Shown here in pieces: positions 1 to 10,187 of a DNA stretch of 47,445 nucleotides. The notes under the pieces are model-generated. The model was not told the DNA's origin, ran no database searches, and worked only from the letters and a program-made list of their open reading frames with translations. Origin of the DNA: Perkinsus olseni (taxonomy: Eukaryota > Perkinsozoa > Perkinsida); the NCBI GenBank assembly GCA_013115125.1, contig JABANN010000249.1, positions 1 through 47,445 of the forward strand, in the 5' to 3' direction. Each line of letters opens with the position of its first letter. The stretch's first letter is position 1. The position numbers were made by a program, and so were the translations under genes.

Positions 1-368
1 GCTGACAGAACTCAGCAGAGGCGTAGCTGAGGAGACCAGCGATTGACAAGGCAGCTGTTGCCAGGCGCATGAGGGAGGAGGTCTTGAGTGACGAGGAAAG
101 AACAGTAATAGACAAACTGAGATATGCCCAGGCGTCTCAAGGGGATGCCAGCGACGGGCAAACACCACAATTCGGCGGTGGGCGCTAACTGCGTATAAAC
201 CTAGAGCTTCCTGAGAACCGTTCTGTGATCCCAGTCGAGCTGAGGATGCAGGGCCATCACGAAGAATGAGCCTGTTTTCTCTGGCTACCCAGTGGATAGC
301 TGGTGGGAGTCTCGCAGAGCTTCTCATCGCTGCTATTCAATGCGCTGTTCACGTGTGAACATTTCATA

Positions 369-380
369 TGCACGCATGCA
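369..380. promoter_or_regulatory. TGCACGCATGCA element, copy 1
   Basis: Near-palindromic 12-mer TGCACGCATGCA in non-coding DNA, one of eight related copies in the window. It resembles the TGCATGC-type sites bound by ApiAP2 factors in apicomplexans; a role here is inference. Confidence 0.35.
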
Positions 381-602
381 CACATGGGGAGATCTCTGAG
401 TTCGAGCTCCGAGTTTGTGGTTGCGGCAAAGTAACTCATGGAACGGTCTGACGAGATCTCCAAGCTATTGAGGTTATACGCCTGAGCTCAACAATCATCA
501 TTTTTGAGGGGTCAAGGGCCTAATGGATTTCAAGGAATCGCCAAAAGCTTTCTCAATGCATCGTGTTGTATATGGGATGTTCGCCGACTCGGCACTTACT
601 GT

Positions 603-635
603 GCTAAGAGACTCGGCGACGCCGAGCCTCTTAGC
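603..635. repeat. Imperfect 33-bp palindrome
   Basis: Two 16-nt arms (603-618 and 620-635) are reverse complements with one A-C mismatch around a single central base. A second short inverted repeat, GCCGA-C-TCGGC, lies about 20 bp upstream. No gene is evident. It could be a cruciform-prone site, a terminator-like hairpin or a relic of mobile DNA. Confidence 0.6.
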
Positions 636-1643
636 TGCTACCAGCTTCTCAACATCATCATTGAGGTTGTGTTGAATGAGTACCCTGTCAGTTCAGCCTC
701 ACCCTTGCAGCAAGGGCCTCGCCTGAACTGTTAAGATAGCATGAGATGTAGCACGGGCTTGGGATCGCCCCCAGACACAAGTCCAGCAACAACAGGGGTT
801 TGCTACTTTGGCGTCGCTGAACGGAATTATACACGTCTGGCATTGTAGATTATACGGATCACAAGTGAAACCTTTATCAACAGCCTTAACCAGCCAAACA
901 GACAGACCAACGCCCGCAAGCAGCAGCACAGGCCAATAATAAAAAGTATAGACATGCTTGGCTACTACGGTGCGCAATACGGACAGCGTGAGCTGTGATG
1001 CATCAAGACCCGCAGTCCAGACGACAATTCTGTGCTCCCGAAGAAAGTCGTGGAACGGGCGACCACACCCGTGACCATCGAGCGCAAGTCACCACCTTGC
1101 TCGATCTCAGACGTATCGCCCCCGGACCACATCCAGGGTTCACGACCGCCATTCAGGAGACTTCGCTGCCGTCGTGAGAGTGCAGGACCTCAATAACATG
1201 AAAACACTACTTCCCCTCTCGGATTATTGCACGTGAATGTCATACAGTGTTATTAAATACCCCGCGTCGATCAATGGAGACGTGGATTGCAAGAATTAGT
1301 CAATGTTGCTTTCTCAACCATCGTGAGAACTATGGATCACAAGTGATTGGAATCTAGTATAATAGAGCGTGTAACGGGGCTCGTGTTAATACGCAGGGAG
1401 AGATGCGGCGTGTATTCACTGATGAACACTACAAGTCATTCAACCGTGGGCGAGCGAGAAGTCAATCGAATGCTCGAGGAAGCGATATTGCACAATTGAC
1501 AGGCGCTAGTAGCCCGTCATGGGAGTTGTAGGAGCACGAACGACAGTAAGACTAGTCCACGGTTGACGAACACGATCACCGGGCCGATGTACGAAAAGGG
1601 GCAACTAAGACAATAGCTTTCTCAAAGATCGATCAACGTCATG

Positions 1644-1655
1644 TGTACGCATGCA
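1644..1655. promoter_or_regulatory. TGTACGCATGCA element, copy 2
   Basis: Variant of the recurrent 12-mer, about 330 bp upstream of the first recognisable codons of the secreted-protein paralogue at 1977. Function is inferred only from recurrence and position. Confidence 0.35.
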
Positions 1656-1976
1656 CATCGGCGCGCTGACCACTGGCGCATCAACAACTCCACCTCTAGC
1701 GTGGCTGCTATGTAGTTTCTATGCAGTATGAAAGTCTCACAAGGCTTCATTGATTTCATTGAGGTTCCCTTAGTTGCGATTCTTTGACAATTCACCTTTC
1801 GTAGTGCGGAGGCTTCTTCCCCTTCGCTCTGTGCGGCGCAAGAAGCCCTTTTACATGAACTCTCGGCTCTTTCCAGGACACATCTCGTAGAGCAGGACAG
1901 CGCCTGAGCCTCCAAAGACGTTCTTACAGCGTTGCCTTTTAGCCACCCATTCTCTTTCTCGGCGGCCTGGGATTAG

Positions 1977-3358
1977 CTGTCGTCCACTCCTCTGTCCCCA
2001 GGATGGTATCTTGGGCGAGCTACTGACGGCACTAGGCGTTGCTGGCCCGATATGGTTCCCTCCCATATTGTCATTCGTCCGTTGAGTCCGGTTCGTCAGA
2101 AATCCTCTATCATCTACACTGGTTGGAATGGTTCGAGCTCCTTTATTGCTTCTGGATACCCTAAACCCTACTCGAATTTGACATTCGCCGATAAAGTGTA
2201 TCGTAGAGAGAATTTCTATTACATCAATGACGTGCACTATTACCCCAAGGTTGCCCTTCATCTGGAGCAGATCGAGTTCTCTCCGCGTATCCCGTTCCGC
2301 ATGGACGACGGAGGGCTACTGATGTACCTGGACGCTCGACAGGAAGGGAATAGGAAATTCTACCATCTTGACTGCCCCATTCATCGCCATAAAGTCAACA
2401 ATACCAACACAGCACTTGCATTATCTGCGTTGTCTCAGGCAGGCAAAGCCTGGCCCGTTCACCGTACACGGGCTCCTGTCTCTTCCCCTAAGACGGTCGT
2501 GGCTGGCAAGAATGATAAGGTGGCAACCGGTGGTACTGGCTCTGTCGTATCGGTCAAAAGACGGACGTTGGAAAGGTCACCTCAGAGAGACCTGTCTCGG
2601 AAGAGGATTTATCCGACCGGACCGGTGGGGGGAGAGGCCAAAAGGTCTGCGGGCTCGTTAGGTGACGCAACGCAAGTGCCCAGGGGCTCTCGCTAATCGG
2701 TATTAGCCGCTTCTCGAGGAATTGTCCAGGGTGATAATGTCGGTGAGGCAACGAAGGCTACGGCTGCTGTCTCTGCGCCACGAAAAGAGATGGAAAGCTC
2801 GAGAGGGAAGAGGAAGGAAGCGGTCTCCCCAAGCAGAGGACAGAGTCAGTGGCAGAGGACGGTCGAGCGGTTGAGAGGCTCCATAGGGGCAGGCGACCTG
2901 CAACGGGTAGCCGCCGCCTTCCTCGGCCATTCCATAAACAGGGGGCAACTGAGGTTGGGAAAGTGATTCTGGAGGGTAGAGTGAAATCAGTAGATGGGCA
3001 GATGATCCTCTCTGGACCGGTTACGATGACTTTCGAGTCTACCTTGGACCACTCTTACACTCGCCTCCATTTGCCCGGTCTCCATCCCATCTCCACACGC
3101 GCTGGGCACAACACTTATTTCGGCCTCCGATGTTATCGTCCGTGGCAGCACTTCGATGGGCTGTCGGAATTGACACCTGAGTTGGCAGCGGCGGAGGGAA
3201 TTATGAAAATATGTCCACTTCGGGTGGACAACATTTACATTTGTATTAACAGTGGTATGTGGAGGATACATCTCGGAGAGGAGGCTGTTGATGGATTGGG
3301 AAGGGAAGTTGTACTCCCCTTGGTAGATGTTGATGACCCTTTGGACCCACTCGACTAG
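1977..3358 (+). CDS. Secreted-protein paralogue, probably disrupted
   Basis: This is a diverged copy of the 501-residue secreted protein at 6670-8175; no function is known for the family. Similarity begins near 1998 (WYLGRATDG against LYVGKATGV in the intact copy), so the signal-peptide exon must lie upstream. A pyrimidine-rich stretch ending in CAG near 2000 could be a 3' splice site. The N-terminal block (to about 2430) keeps the family pattern RIPFRMDDG...YLDAR...YHLDCP. The C-terminal block (2930-3358) ends in NIYICINSGMWRIHLGEE and a PLD terminus. The two blocks are in different frames and the linker between them reads in both, so the gene is either spliced within 2660-2930 or carries a frameshift. 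The last 180 coding bases and 41 bases after the stop are about 95% identical to the intact copy, the rest much less. Confidence 0.6.
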
Positions 3359-3399
3359 TATGTCATGTTACTCGATGTATTCTATTTATCGCCTGTTCG
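3173..3399 (+). repeat. 3' duplicated segment, matches 7990-8216
   Basis: These 227 bp align without gaps to 7990-8216 at roughly 95% identity, covering the last coding stretch, the stop codon and 41 bp of 3' flank of the two secreted-protein paralogues. Upstream of the block similarity drops to what is visible only in protein. This points to recent homogenisation of the 3' ends. Confidence 0.85.
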
Positions 3400-3504
3400 A
3401 TGTTCTGAAGAGGCGGTAGGGGTCATCATACTAATAACCATGGTGATAATGATGTCCATCTTGGTTATATATTGTTGTGTTGATAGAGTCGTCAGTCGTC
3501 TTCA

Positions 3505-5861
3505 ATGCGGAGGATGTTCAACAGTCAGGCTCGGCGATTGAAACGGTATTGTGAGAACTCACGGTGGCCGAGCGTCCTGGTCAGCTCTTGTCTTGCATGC
3601 GTCAATCCCCATCCAGTATTCAAAGGAACGGCCGAGCCGGTCTGTATGATCTTGGCAAGTAGGGCTTCTTCGATAAACTGTTACCGTACCGAGAGGTTCA
3701 TCATCGCTGGCAGGCGGCCGAATGGGAGGGGTCTGTCGAGTGGTTTCGGTCCAACAGCAGCCGAGTCGATTCCCGAGATGCACGATGGGTGCCCTAATGT
3801 GACCAAGCATGTGGTTGTGAAGGTGACTGGGATGGATGAGGATTATCCCTCCACTCCCTCTGCAGGTCCTCGGCAACCCAAGGAAGGGCCCATACGAGCT
3901 GCAAGTACGATCGCTAGAGGAACTCAGCGAATGGGTTGGGCGGAAATGGGACCCCACAGGCAGCGGGTCATGCCAACTCATGACGGCTGCCAATTTCCCT
4001 CTGACGCAAGTAGTAGCGGCAGTGCTCAGGAGTCATCACCGCGAATGGTTGATCGCCCTTTGAGCTGACTAGGAGACGCGGGAGTGATTTGTTGTTACTC
4101 GTAGGAGCGTTTTTCCAAGCCGACGTCCTCCCGAGTTCCAATGGTCGTGCATGTGCGCCGAAGAGGCACGGAGACGGAAAAGTCGGAAGAGCTACAGAGA
4201 AGACTCGTAGCGAACAATGAGTCCCTATCGGTACTGCGGGGCATTGGCACTTGATGTGGGCTACAACTCACACCTCGGGTGAGGGACGGCTTCCTCACCG
4301 CTTCCCTCGATAGTGTCTGATATTGCCTGGAATCGTGACGTGACGAGACGTGTTCGATGCTAGGTCGAATTGGAGAGCGTGAGGTCCTCGAGTGAGGAGC
4401 TGGTCAGGCGTGTTTCGGAGTTAGAAGTTGCCCTCTTGGCGAAGCATGAAGCGGATGAGCGGGAGGGCCAATCTCGACCATTTGGTGGTAGTGACTTTTT
4501 GGCTGAATGGTTAGTGCTCTCGGTTATCCGTGTTTCGGTCGTGGGTTCTATCCCCGCTCGTTTAGGTTTGCAGGCCGATGAGAATCTTATCACCGGATCT
4601 CTAAGGTAGTGTAACCGCATCATCCCGACTATCATTAACATGCCCGTTTTCTAGAGCCCTCCGGTCGGTCCGAGAACGACCAGTGTTGGCGATATTAGTC
4701 GTCCTTGCGATCTTCACCGTCATGGTGCTGTCGGTGGTGACCGGGCATATCGCTGCAGCGTCTACTATAGCAGCTCATCGTGGAGATACGGAGAAGCTTA
4801 TAGCTGCTCAGGGGGTGAGACACTTGTCCGGTCGGCGGTCAACCTCATCGTTATACCTTGTTCCGCGAATTGGTTTTATCGAAACTTTCCTGGGGCATTA
4901 GTTCGTAGGAAAGGAGGTAATAAGGTCGAAAGTTTTGGTTCGAAGTTGATTCACGAAATCGATGTCGTTATTGGCGGAATTGAACTCCCAACTGGAGCGC
5001 CACCGCTAAACTTACCTCTTCAATCGCCGAGTTGGTATCCCCGTGTCGACCCTACCGCCGAATTGCTGTATCGTGGCGCAGCGGCCCCATCCGGCGAGTA
5101 GACTTCTGCTGCTGATGCTGCTGCTGCTGCTGGTGGTATAAATGACGGGTGGGCGTTGATGAGATGTTGAGTGCTCTCAGGCGGACATCGAGGCGAGTTT
5201 GTCGCAGAACAGTACGGCGGAGGTCATAGCTTGGCGAGAGGAGACTCGTCAGGATCTTCACGACTACTTTGAACGCCTCTTGAATGTAACCGAGATGGGA
5301 TTTGCGTACTTGAAGGTAATATTAACACCAGCAGCCTCAGTGAAATGTGGAAGGGAATAACTTGGCGGGGTATTTATTAGTGTGTTACTCATAAAGCGTC
5401 GGTCGTCTTGTGCATGCGTGCATAGCTTATTCCCTTCGAGAGAGAGTCAGCGTAGAAGGAAAGGTAGATGAGCTTTAAACTTCTCGTCGCATTGCGTTGA
5501 CTATGAGCAACAACAAAATTTGTTGAACAGATGCCACCTTCCCTGTGAGTTTTTTTCTCGCATGGGCCTCGAAAATTTTTACCTCTCGGCCGTTACCAGG
5601 GCCGTACAGGAAGACGTCGACGCCGTTTTCCTGGGGCTTCTATTTTTTCAGACGGATATCGACAATCGGTTTGAGGAGCTGTCGCCTAACAACAGCAAGG
5701 CTGCTGGGTCGATGGAAACAGCGCGTGGAGACATGGAGAGACATCTTCGTTTTCCGGGCGCATCTGTCTCGTCCGAAGGCGCGGATCGGCGGACAGGGTT
5801 GAAAACCAAGGCGGTGGCTGGAAGCCCGGAAGACCAGCTGTTGAGGGACATATCGCCCTAG
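3505..5861 (+). CDS. Spliced membrane protein with coiled coil
   Basis: I do not recognise a family. Exons that join in frame: 4105-4230, 4364-4484, 4566-4605, 4655-4814, 5181-5315 and 5652-5861, total 792 nt (a multiple of three). A 5' exon ending near 4047 with an unusual GTTGAT donor may extend the gene back to an ATG at 3505; that start is weak. The protein has a serine-rich disordered N-terminus, then a heptad-rich coiled coil (exons 4105-4484, e.g. ESVRSSSEELVRRVSELEVA), one hydrophobic membrane segment (VLAILVVLAIFTVMVL, about 4685-4732), a helical acidic segment (5181-5315) and a disordered tail. This suggests a single-pass membrane protein with a coiled-coil side, perhaps a cortical or vesicle-tethering protein; that is inference. 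Introns are 49-366 nt. The second is almost wholly tRNA-like (see 4485-4565). Confidence 0.5.
4485..4565 (+). other. tRNA-like sequence occupying a whole intron
   Basis: This 81-nt GT-AG intron of the coiled-coil gene carries an A-box match (TGGCTGAATGG, 4500-4510, fits TRGYNNANNNG) and a B-box-like GGTTCTATCC (4544-4553), 33 bp apart as in a tRNA gene. The T-arm pairs well (GTGGG with CCCGC), but the acceptor and anticodon stems do not form, so it is not a working tRNA. Likely a decayed tRNA-derived short element (SINE) or a tRNA relic now spliced out. Removing it joins the flanking exons in frame. Confidence 0.6.
5106..5132 (+). repeat. (CTG)n microsatellite in intron
   Basis: About nine CTG-like units with one interruption, inside the 366-nt intron 4815-5180 of the coiled-coil membrane gene. 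Confidence 0.85.
5411..5422. promoter_or_regulatory. TGCATGCGTGCA element, copy 3
   Basis: Exact reverse complement of copy 1. In the model above it falls in the last intron (5316-5651) of the coiled-coil gene, or upstream of a separate small gene if 5652-5861 is not joined to it. This copy argues against a purely promoter-proximal location. Confidence 0.3.
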
Positions 5862-5999
5862 TCGGGGAGATTCGACTGAATTAGTTTTTGAGAAATTGTG
5901 GGAGTCCCAGCGGTCAAGTCGTGTCTTGGAGGGAAAAGGGGGGCATCTTTATTGGGGTTTCGAGCTGAGCTTTCCAGACTGTCACATTTTCACAGATGT

Positions 6000-6455
6000 A
6001 TGTTTAACGTCATCTTTTTTGCGGTGTGTTGTGTATCGGGTCAATGGGTTCGCAAAAGTGCTGCCATCGGGAGGGTTGATGGAGACCTCGTTGATGACGA
6101 TCGGCTGGTCACTGGTTGGGATTTTCCTCGCTGTAGCATCCTTCTGGGTGCGACTCTAGAATAGAGATTGAGCGTATTCGTTACGGTGCTGAGAACTCCG
6201 ATCGTGCCATCATCATCATCGAGGTATGTGGATACTGATTTTAGCTCACTTGTTGCTTTGGGTGGCCGCCACCTGGTGGCGTCTGCGGAGGTGCAGTCGG
6301 AGGTGCACTCGAACGCTCCATTTATTCTCATTGGGAACAGTCTACTGCCCGCCATGGGGAGTAAGGGTTTGGGCGATGGTCGACAGTGCCGTCAACTCCG
6401 CTCCGCTCGGGAGACGGCGCTTGTTTCGGAATTTTCGTCTTTCCTGCTCGTGTAG
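6000..6455 (+). CDS. Small secreted protein, about three exons
   Basis: Unknown family. The ATG at 6000 opens a clear signal peptide (MFNVIFFAVCCVSG, likely cleaved before QW). Exon 1 (6000-6089) joins in frame to exon 2 (6137-6223, containing RIEIERIRYGAENSDRAI) across a 47-nt intron with a weak GTTGAT donor and a strong pyrimidine-rich acceptor. The third exon is uncertain: an acceptor near 6290 gives an end at 6455, while a much shorter intron would give a Cys/Gly-rich tail ending near 6363. The gene sits about 210 bp before the 501-residue secreted protein, on the same strand. Confidence 0.4.
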
Positions 6456-6669
6456 CTTTCCCATCTGCTGCTTCTTTTTCGCAGTGTAGGAACCCGAGCA
6501 GCTCTTCAGGGGCGATCATCATAGTGAGAAATGTGGGAACAACAGCGTAGCGGGCGCTGTTCTTCTATCCAATTTGATAACCGAGACGGACGGTAACCGC
6601 TCGAAAGGTGTTGTTTCCTTCCATTTCCCGCCTCTCGACTGTCTGCTTAGACTGTTCATCACTTAAGGA

Positions 6670-8175
6670 ATGAGAATAATGATACTTCTCCTGCTTCACT
6701 GGAGCGTGTTGGTTGAGGGGACGACGCTGCCGACTGCCACGCGGGGTTTATATGTTGGTAAAGCTACTGGGGTTACTAAGGCGTGCTGGCCTAGCATGGC
6801 CAGGATTCATCTCTTTTTCGAACCGACCACTGAGGCCCTCGGCCGAGTGTCTACTCTTTCCCTCACCCAGGAGAATGGCCGGAGCAGTTGTATCGCTTCA
6901 GGGGAGGCTTTGGCATATCCAACTTCTGTCTTTATGACAGACCGGGGTTCTGGAACGTGTTTCTTCATAAACTCGGAACATACTTATCCGGGAGGCACTC
7001 GGAAGCCCGTACCATTTCCGGCGCGTATCCCCTTCTGTATTAAGGATGGCAGCCTGACTGCTTTTCTTGATGCACGGGAAGATGAAAATGGGCGGGTGTA
7101 TCATGTTGATTGCCCTGTTCATCTTGAGAAGGTTAGTCGGCGCGTTTCAGTATCTCCAGTTCGACCGGAGGAGGCTTCGGCCGAGGTGCAAACCTCTCGA
7201 CAGACGCTGGTGCCTCGCCACTTAGGTGTCGCAGCCAGTGGGTTGCGAGGAAGGCGGAGGGTGGTTCGCGGGCGCGCTCGTGTGGTGAAGATTTTGATTG
7301 GAATAGACGAACTGAAGCGTCAGGAGAGGCTGAGGCTTATTGAAGTCAATGATGAATCTGTTACGCAGGAGAAAACGAGGGATGGGGATACGCTCGAGGA
7401 GGCTAGTTTACACGACGAGAAGGGTCGAGCGGCCAGTGCTGCATCGAAGACGCTGGAAAAAGAGGTTGTTGATGATATTGTGATGGACGATGAAAGGCAG
7501 GTGGCTAGCGGCTTTGATGCTGCGTCCAAGGAGGAGGGCGGAGTGATTATTGGGAATGTGATGACGCTCGACGAAAGGGGGCCCACTAGTGGTTCTAGTT
7601 CTGCTTCTGGAGTGGATGCCGTCGAGGTTGTTGAGGATGCTGTGATGCGGGAGAATGCGATGGCTAGTGGTTCTAGCCTGGGGTGTTCGACACCCGAGCT
7701 TAGTCCAGCAGCGGCCAGACTCTATTCACAGACTAGGTTGATTCCATTTGTTAAGCAGGGGACAACAGGGTTAGCAAGGGTGATAGTGGAAGGTGCGATT
7801 GTTGTGCTTGGGAAATTGGTGACGCTGTGCGGGCCGGTGTATCTGACGTGCGAATCGACTGACTCGGATGCTTCATTTATCCGCCTACCTCCCCTGAGGG
7901 TAGAGGGGAGTCCCCTCTACCCTTCCCAGATCAGAGGACTCCAGTCATTGGGGTGTTATTACTTTGGGGCTCAGTCTCAAGAAGAAATAACACCTGAGTT
8001 GGCAACGGCGGAGGGGATTATGAAAATAAGTCCACTTCGGATGGACAACATTTACATTTGTATTAACAGTGGTATGTGGAGGATACATCTCGGAGAGGAG
8101 ACTGTTGATGGATGGGGAAGGGAAGTTGTACTCCCCTTGGTAGATGTTGATGACCCTTTCGACCCTCTCGACTAG
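6670..8175 (+). CDS. Secreted protein, lineage-specific, 501 aa
   Basis: Uninterrupted 501-codon gene. The ATG at 6670 opens a signal peptide (MRIMILLLLHWSVLVEG, cleavage near residue 17). The N-terminal domain (about residues 20-155) begins with TRGLYVGKATG and ends in YHVDCPVHLEKV. The middle (about 160-350) is acidic, Ser/Ala/Glu-rich and probably disordered. The C-terminal domain (about 355-501) holds Cys-containing strands and ends in NIYICINSGMWRIHLGEE. The N-terminal domain shares an RGLY start, an AR-h-x-L-x-F strand and a Y/F-PTS motif with each domain of the protein at 22405-23685, so both probably belong to one extracellular superfamily. Function is unknown; secretion is the only safe inference. 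The left-hand copy at 1977-3358 is its nearest relative. Confidence 0.85.
   Translation: MRIMILLLLHWSVLVEGTTLPTATRGLYVGKATGVTKACWPSMARIHLFFEPTTEALGRVSTLSLTQENGRSSCIASGEALAYPTSVFMTDRGSGTCFFINSEHTYPGGTRKPVPFPARIPFCIKDGSLTAFLDAREDENGRVYHVDCPVHLEKVSRRVSVSPVRPEEASAEVQTSRQTLVPRHLGVAASGLRGRRRVVRGRARVVKILIGIDELKRQERLRLIEVNDESVTQEKTRDGDTLEEASLHDEKGRAASAASKTLEKEVVDDIVMDDERQVASGFDAASKEEGGVIIGNVMTLDERGPTSGSSSASGVDAVEVVEDAVMRENAMASGSSLGCSTPELSPAAARLYSQTRLIPFVKQGTTGLARVIVEGAIVVLGKLVTLCGPVYLTCESTDSDASFIRLPPLRVEGSPLYPSQIRGLQSLGCYYFGAQSQEEITPELATAEGIMKISPLRMDNIYICINSGMWRIHLGEETVDGWGREVVLPLVDVDDPFDPLD
7898..7922. repeat. Perfect 12+12-bp inverted repeat in coding DNA
   Basis: GGGTAGAGGGGA (7898-7909) and TCCCCTCTACCC (7911-7922) are exact reverse complements around one base, inside the C-terminal domain of the 501-residue protein. 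The paralogue at 2-3.4 kb lacks it. The 15-mer from 7908 (GAGTCCCCTCTACCC) recurs at 10016-10030. Confidence 0.8.
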
Positions 8176-8216
8176 GGTGTCATGTTATTCGATGTACTCT
8201 ATTTATCACCTGTTCG
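7990..8216 (+). repeat. 3' duplicated segment, matches 3173-3399
   Basis: Partner of the block at 3173-3399, constant offset 4817 bp, no indels. It covers the last coding stretch and 41 bp after the stop. Confidence 0.85.
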
Positions 8217-8768
8217 TCTGCCTGTGATGGTGGTGTGAATTCACGTAATGCTGTTTAGGAATGTCTTTGTGTTCAAAGTTGATTTTTCGTCCTTGCGGCG
8301 TTGTGATAGTGATGTAGTGATCTTTGCTGTGCAGAGAATACCTCCCTCCCATGATGATCAGCTAAAATAGAAAGAATCTCTATTTTATCTTGTGATCTCA
8401 TCATGCACCTTCTGTACTTGGGCTGTTATCGAAAGAAATGCTGGTTGATACTCGGTGGAGGCTTCTTGATTGCCCTTGGGTTCGCATAATCTGAGTTACC
8501 TCGGTGGTGATCATGAGACACCGGTTCAGAGAACTCGTTGGTCGTGCTTGCCGATGCTGATGGTCTATTCTTCAATATGAATAATAGGGAACCCGAGGTG
8601 ACCGGATGCCGCCACTCTGCAGCGTTGCCGCTTTCCTCCATTCATGGTTGGGCCGAATGCACTGCTACAGAACCTCTTCTCCAACATGCCAGGAGCCGAT
8701 CTGGCTCTTCAAGCTAGCTGGCAGGTAGGTACCTGCTCGTTTCTGATGTGAGTTGCGGAAGGAGTGGT
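8217..8768. other. Intergenic, no gene seen
   Basis: AT-rich spacer after the 501-residue gene. An inverted A/T-rich stretch near 8364-8390 (AGAGATAAAATAGA-like on the opposite strand) lies where a 3' end signal would be expected. No supported coding exon. Confidence 0.5.
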
Positions 8769-9854
8769 ATGACCGGAACATCATCTTCGCAGAATAATAA
8801 GCTTCTAGTGCATCCTGAGCTGGCGTTCGTACCGACGCAGAAGGCAGTCGCCGGTGAAGCCGCTGTTGGAGCCGCGAAAGTGAGCACCATCTGCTGCTCG
8901 CGGCCTGCTACTGTCTCATTGAAGCTTTCCTTATACATGGTGCTGTATATGCCACGGCACGACTCATGAATCGTCTCTGTCGGTGACATTATCAGTAACG
9001 CACTGAAAACTAATCACGATGGTCGTTGGAATTTCGCATGACGCGCGACAGTAAAGCACATTTCGTTGAATCATTCTCCGTTTCAAGGTAGGGGTGATAG
9101 GTAACCCAAGCAGTGACCCAGAGGGCTGCCTCCCACACTATGTCCTTGGCAAGGCATGCACAGCATGTAGCGGCCGAGGCTGATAATCTGCGGAAACTGG
9201 TCGAAAGATACGTCTTGGGAGCGGAGGTCCATACGGTAAGAGGAGAGAGTTAAGTTGTTTGGGGTAGCCATTCGGTCCGCCTCTGAGGGAAGGAGGGACG
9301 AAGTCGATTTGGTGATATTTTTGCCAGCATCCGCCTGGGATGGCGCAAATCATCCCCAAATTTTAGCGCATTCTCGCGTCGTCGGGCACGGAGGGTGGGG
9401 TTGGGTGATTTTGCAATCACCGAATTTCGGCCAGCGGCGAAAAGCTCCACCATCATTATAGCATCTACTAAGGAGCGCGCATTTTTCGCAGGCAAATGGG
9501 AAAAAATTTTGTGTCTCGTTGCCTACTATGAGTCTGGAGTTGAAGGCTTTGACAGGGTATGGATAGAGTTCGTGGAATATGACAAGTTAGGACGAAGCGG
9601 CTACTGACGTATGCGGGCGAGGGAAAAAACCACCCCCTCCAAGCGTACAGATCTCTTAGGTCACACCCACGAATACTGATACTAATAGACGCTCTGGTGA
9701 TGTTCAGGTGCCGCCGATGCAGCTGCCTGAGCCTCCGCCGAGTTACTCGGTGTACCCTTACCCAGTGGATAGTAACCGGGTGGAGCCGATGCTGCAATGG
9801 AGGACACCTGGCACTGTGCTACCTCGACAGCTGCATTACGGCATCGATCAGTAG
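8769..9854 (+). CDS. Small spliced protein, helical centre and Pro-rich tail
   Basis: Unknown family. Exons 8769-8879, 9122-9235 and 9708-9854 all join in phase 0 and total 372 nt (123 aa plus stop). Acceptors are clear (CCCAG, TTCAG) and donors are GTGAGC and GTAAGA. The ATG at 8769 starts exon 1 (MTGTSSSQNNKLLVHPE). Exon 2 is helical (AAEADNLRKLVERYVLGAE). Exon 3 is Pro/Tyr-rich (PEPPPSYSVYPYPVD) and ends in QLHYGIDQ. The second intron (472 nt) may hide another exon. No signal peptide or membrane segment. The composition would suit a cytoskeletal or flagellar accessory protein, but nothing proves it. Confidence 0.5.
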
Positions 9855-9901
9855 GGTGTGGACTTTAGTTGCTTTTTCGGCGTCCCGGCATAGCACTCCA
9901 G

Positions 9902-9913
9902 TGCACGCGTGCG
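9902..9913. promoter_or_regulatory. TGCACGCGTGCG element, copy 4
   Basis: One-base variant of the recurrent 12-mer, about 50 bp after the stop of the 8.8-kb gene and about 290 bp before the first exon assigned to the next gene. Confidence 0.3.
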
Positions 9914-10187
9914 TGGTTTCACTGCGCGTTTTTTACTAGCAGTAAACTGGAATGGCCGATAGTACTACGCGGCAGTTCCGGAATTTCCTTGAGCGGACGT
10001 GAGCTCCCGTAATAAGAGTCCCCTCTACCCAATAGGATGGCTGTTGTAGCCCCTGTCAGGGGCCCCCTGAGTGGTGGAAACGTCGTCTTCGTCTTGACTA
10101 TCGAGTCGCCGACTCGCAGTCAGCCTGCATTCCAACCACTGGGACTGCGGAGGGCTCCACGACAGAGTCCTGCTAGTGTGTTTGAAG

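Larger units (their letters stand above)
1..1976. other. Gene-poor left flank
   Basis: I see no convincing coding exon here. Open frames are short and lack the composition of the spliced genes further right. The stretch holds two copies of the TGCAYGCRTGCA-type element (369-380 and 1644-1655) and an imperfect palindrome at 603-635. It may contain the 5' exon (signal peptide) of the gene that becomes recognisable near 1977, but I could not place it. Confidence 0.5.

Noticed and set aside
2660-2930. A separate small gene in the linker of the left secreted-protein copy
   Set aside because: Both blocks around it align to one paralogous protein; the open frames there reflect low-complexity linker sequence.
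4497-4570. A functional tRNA gene at 4.5 kb
   Set aside because: A- and B-boxes are present but the anticodon and acceptor stems do not pair.
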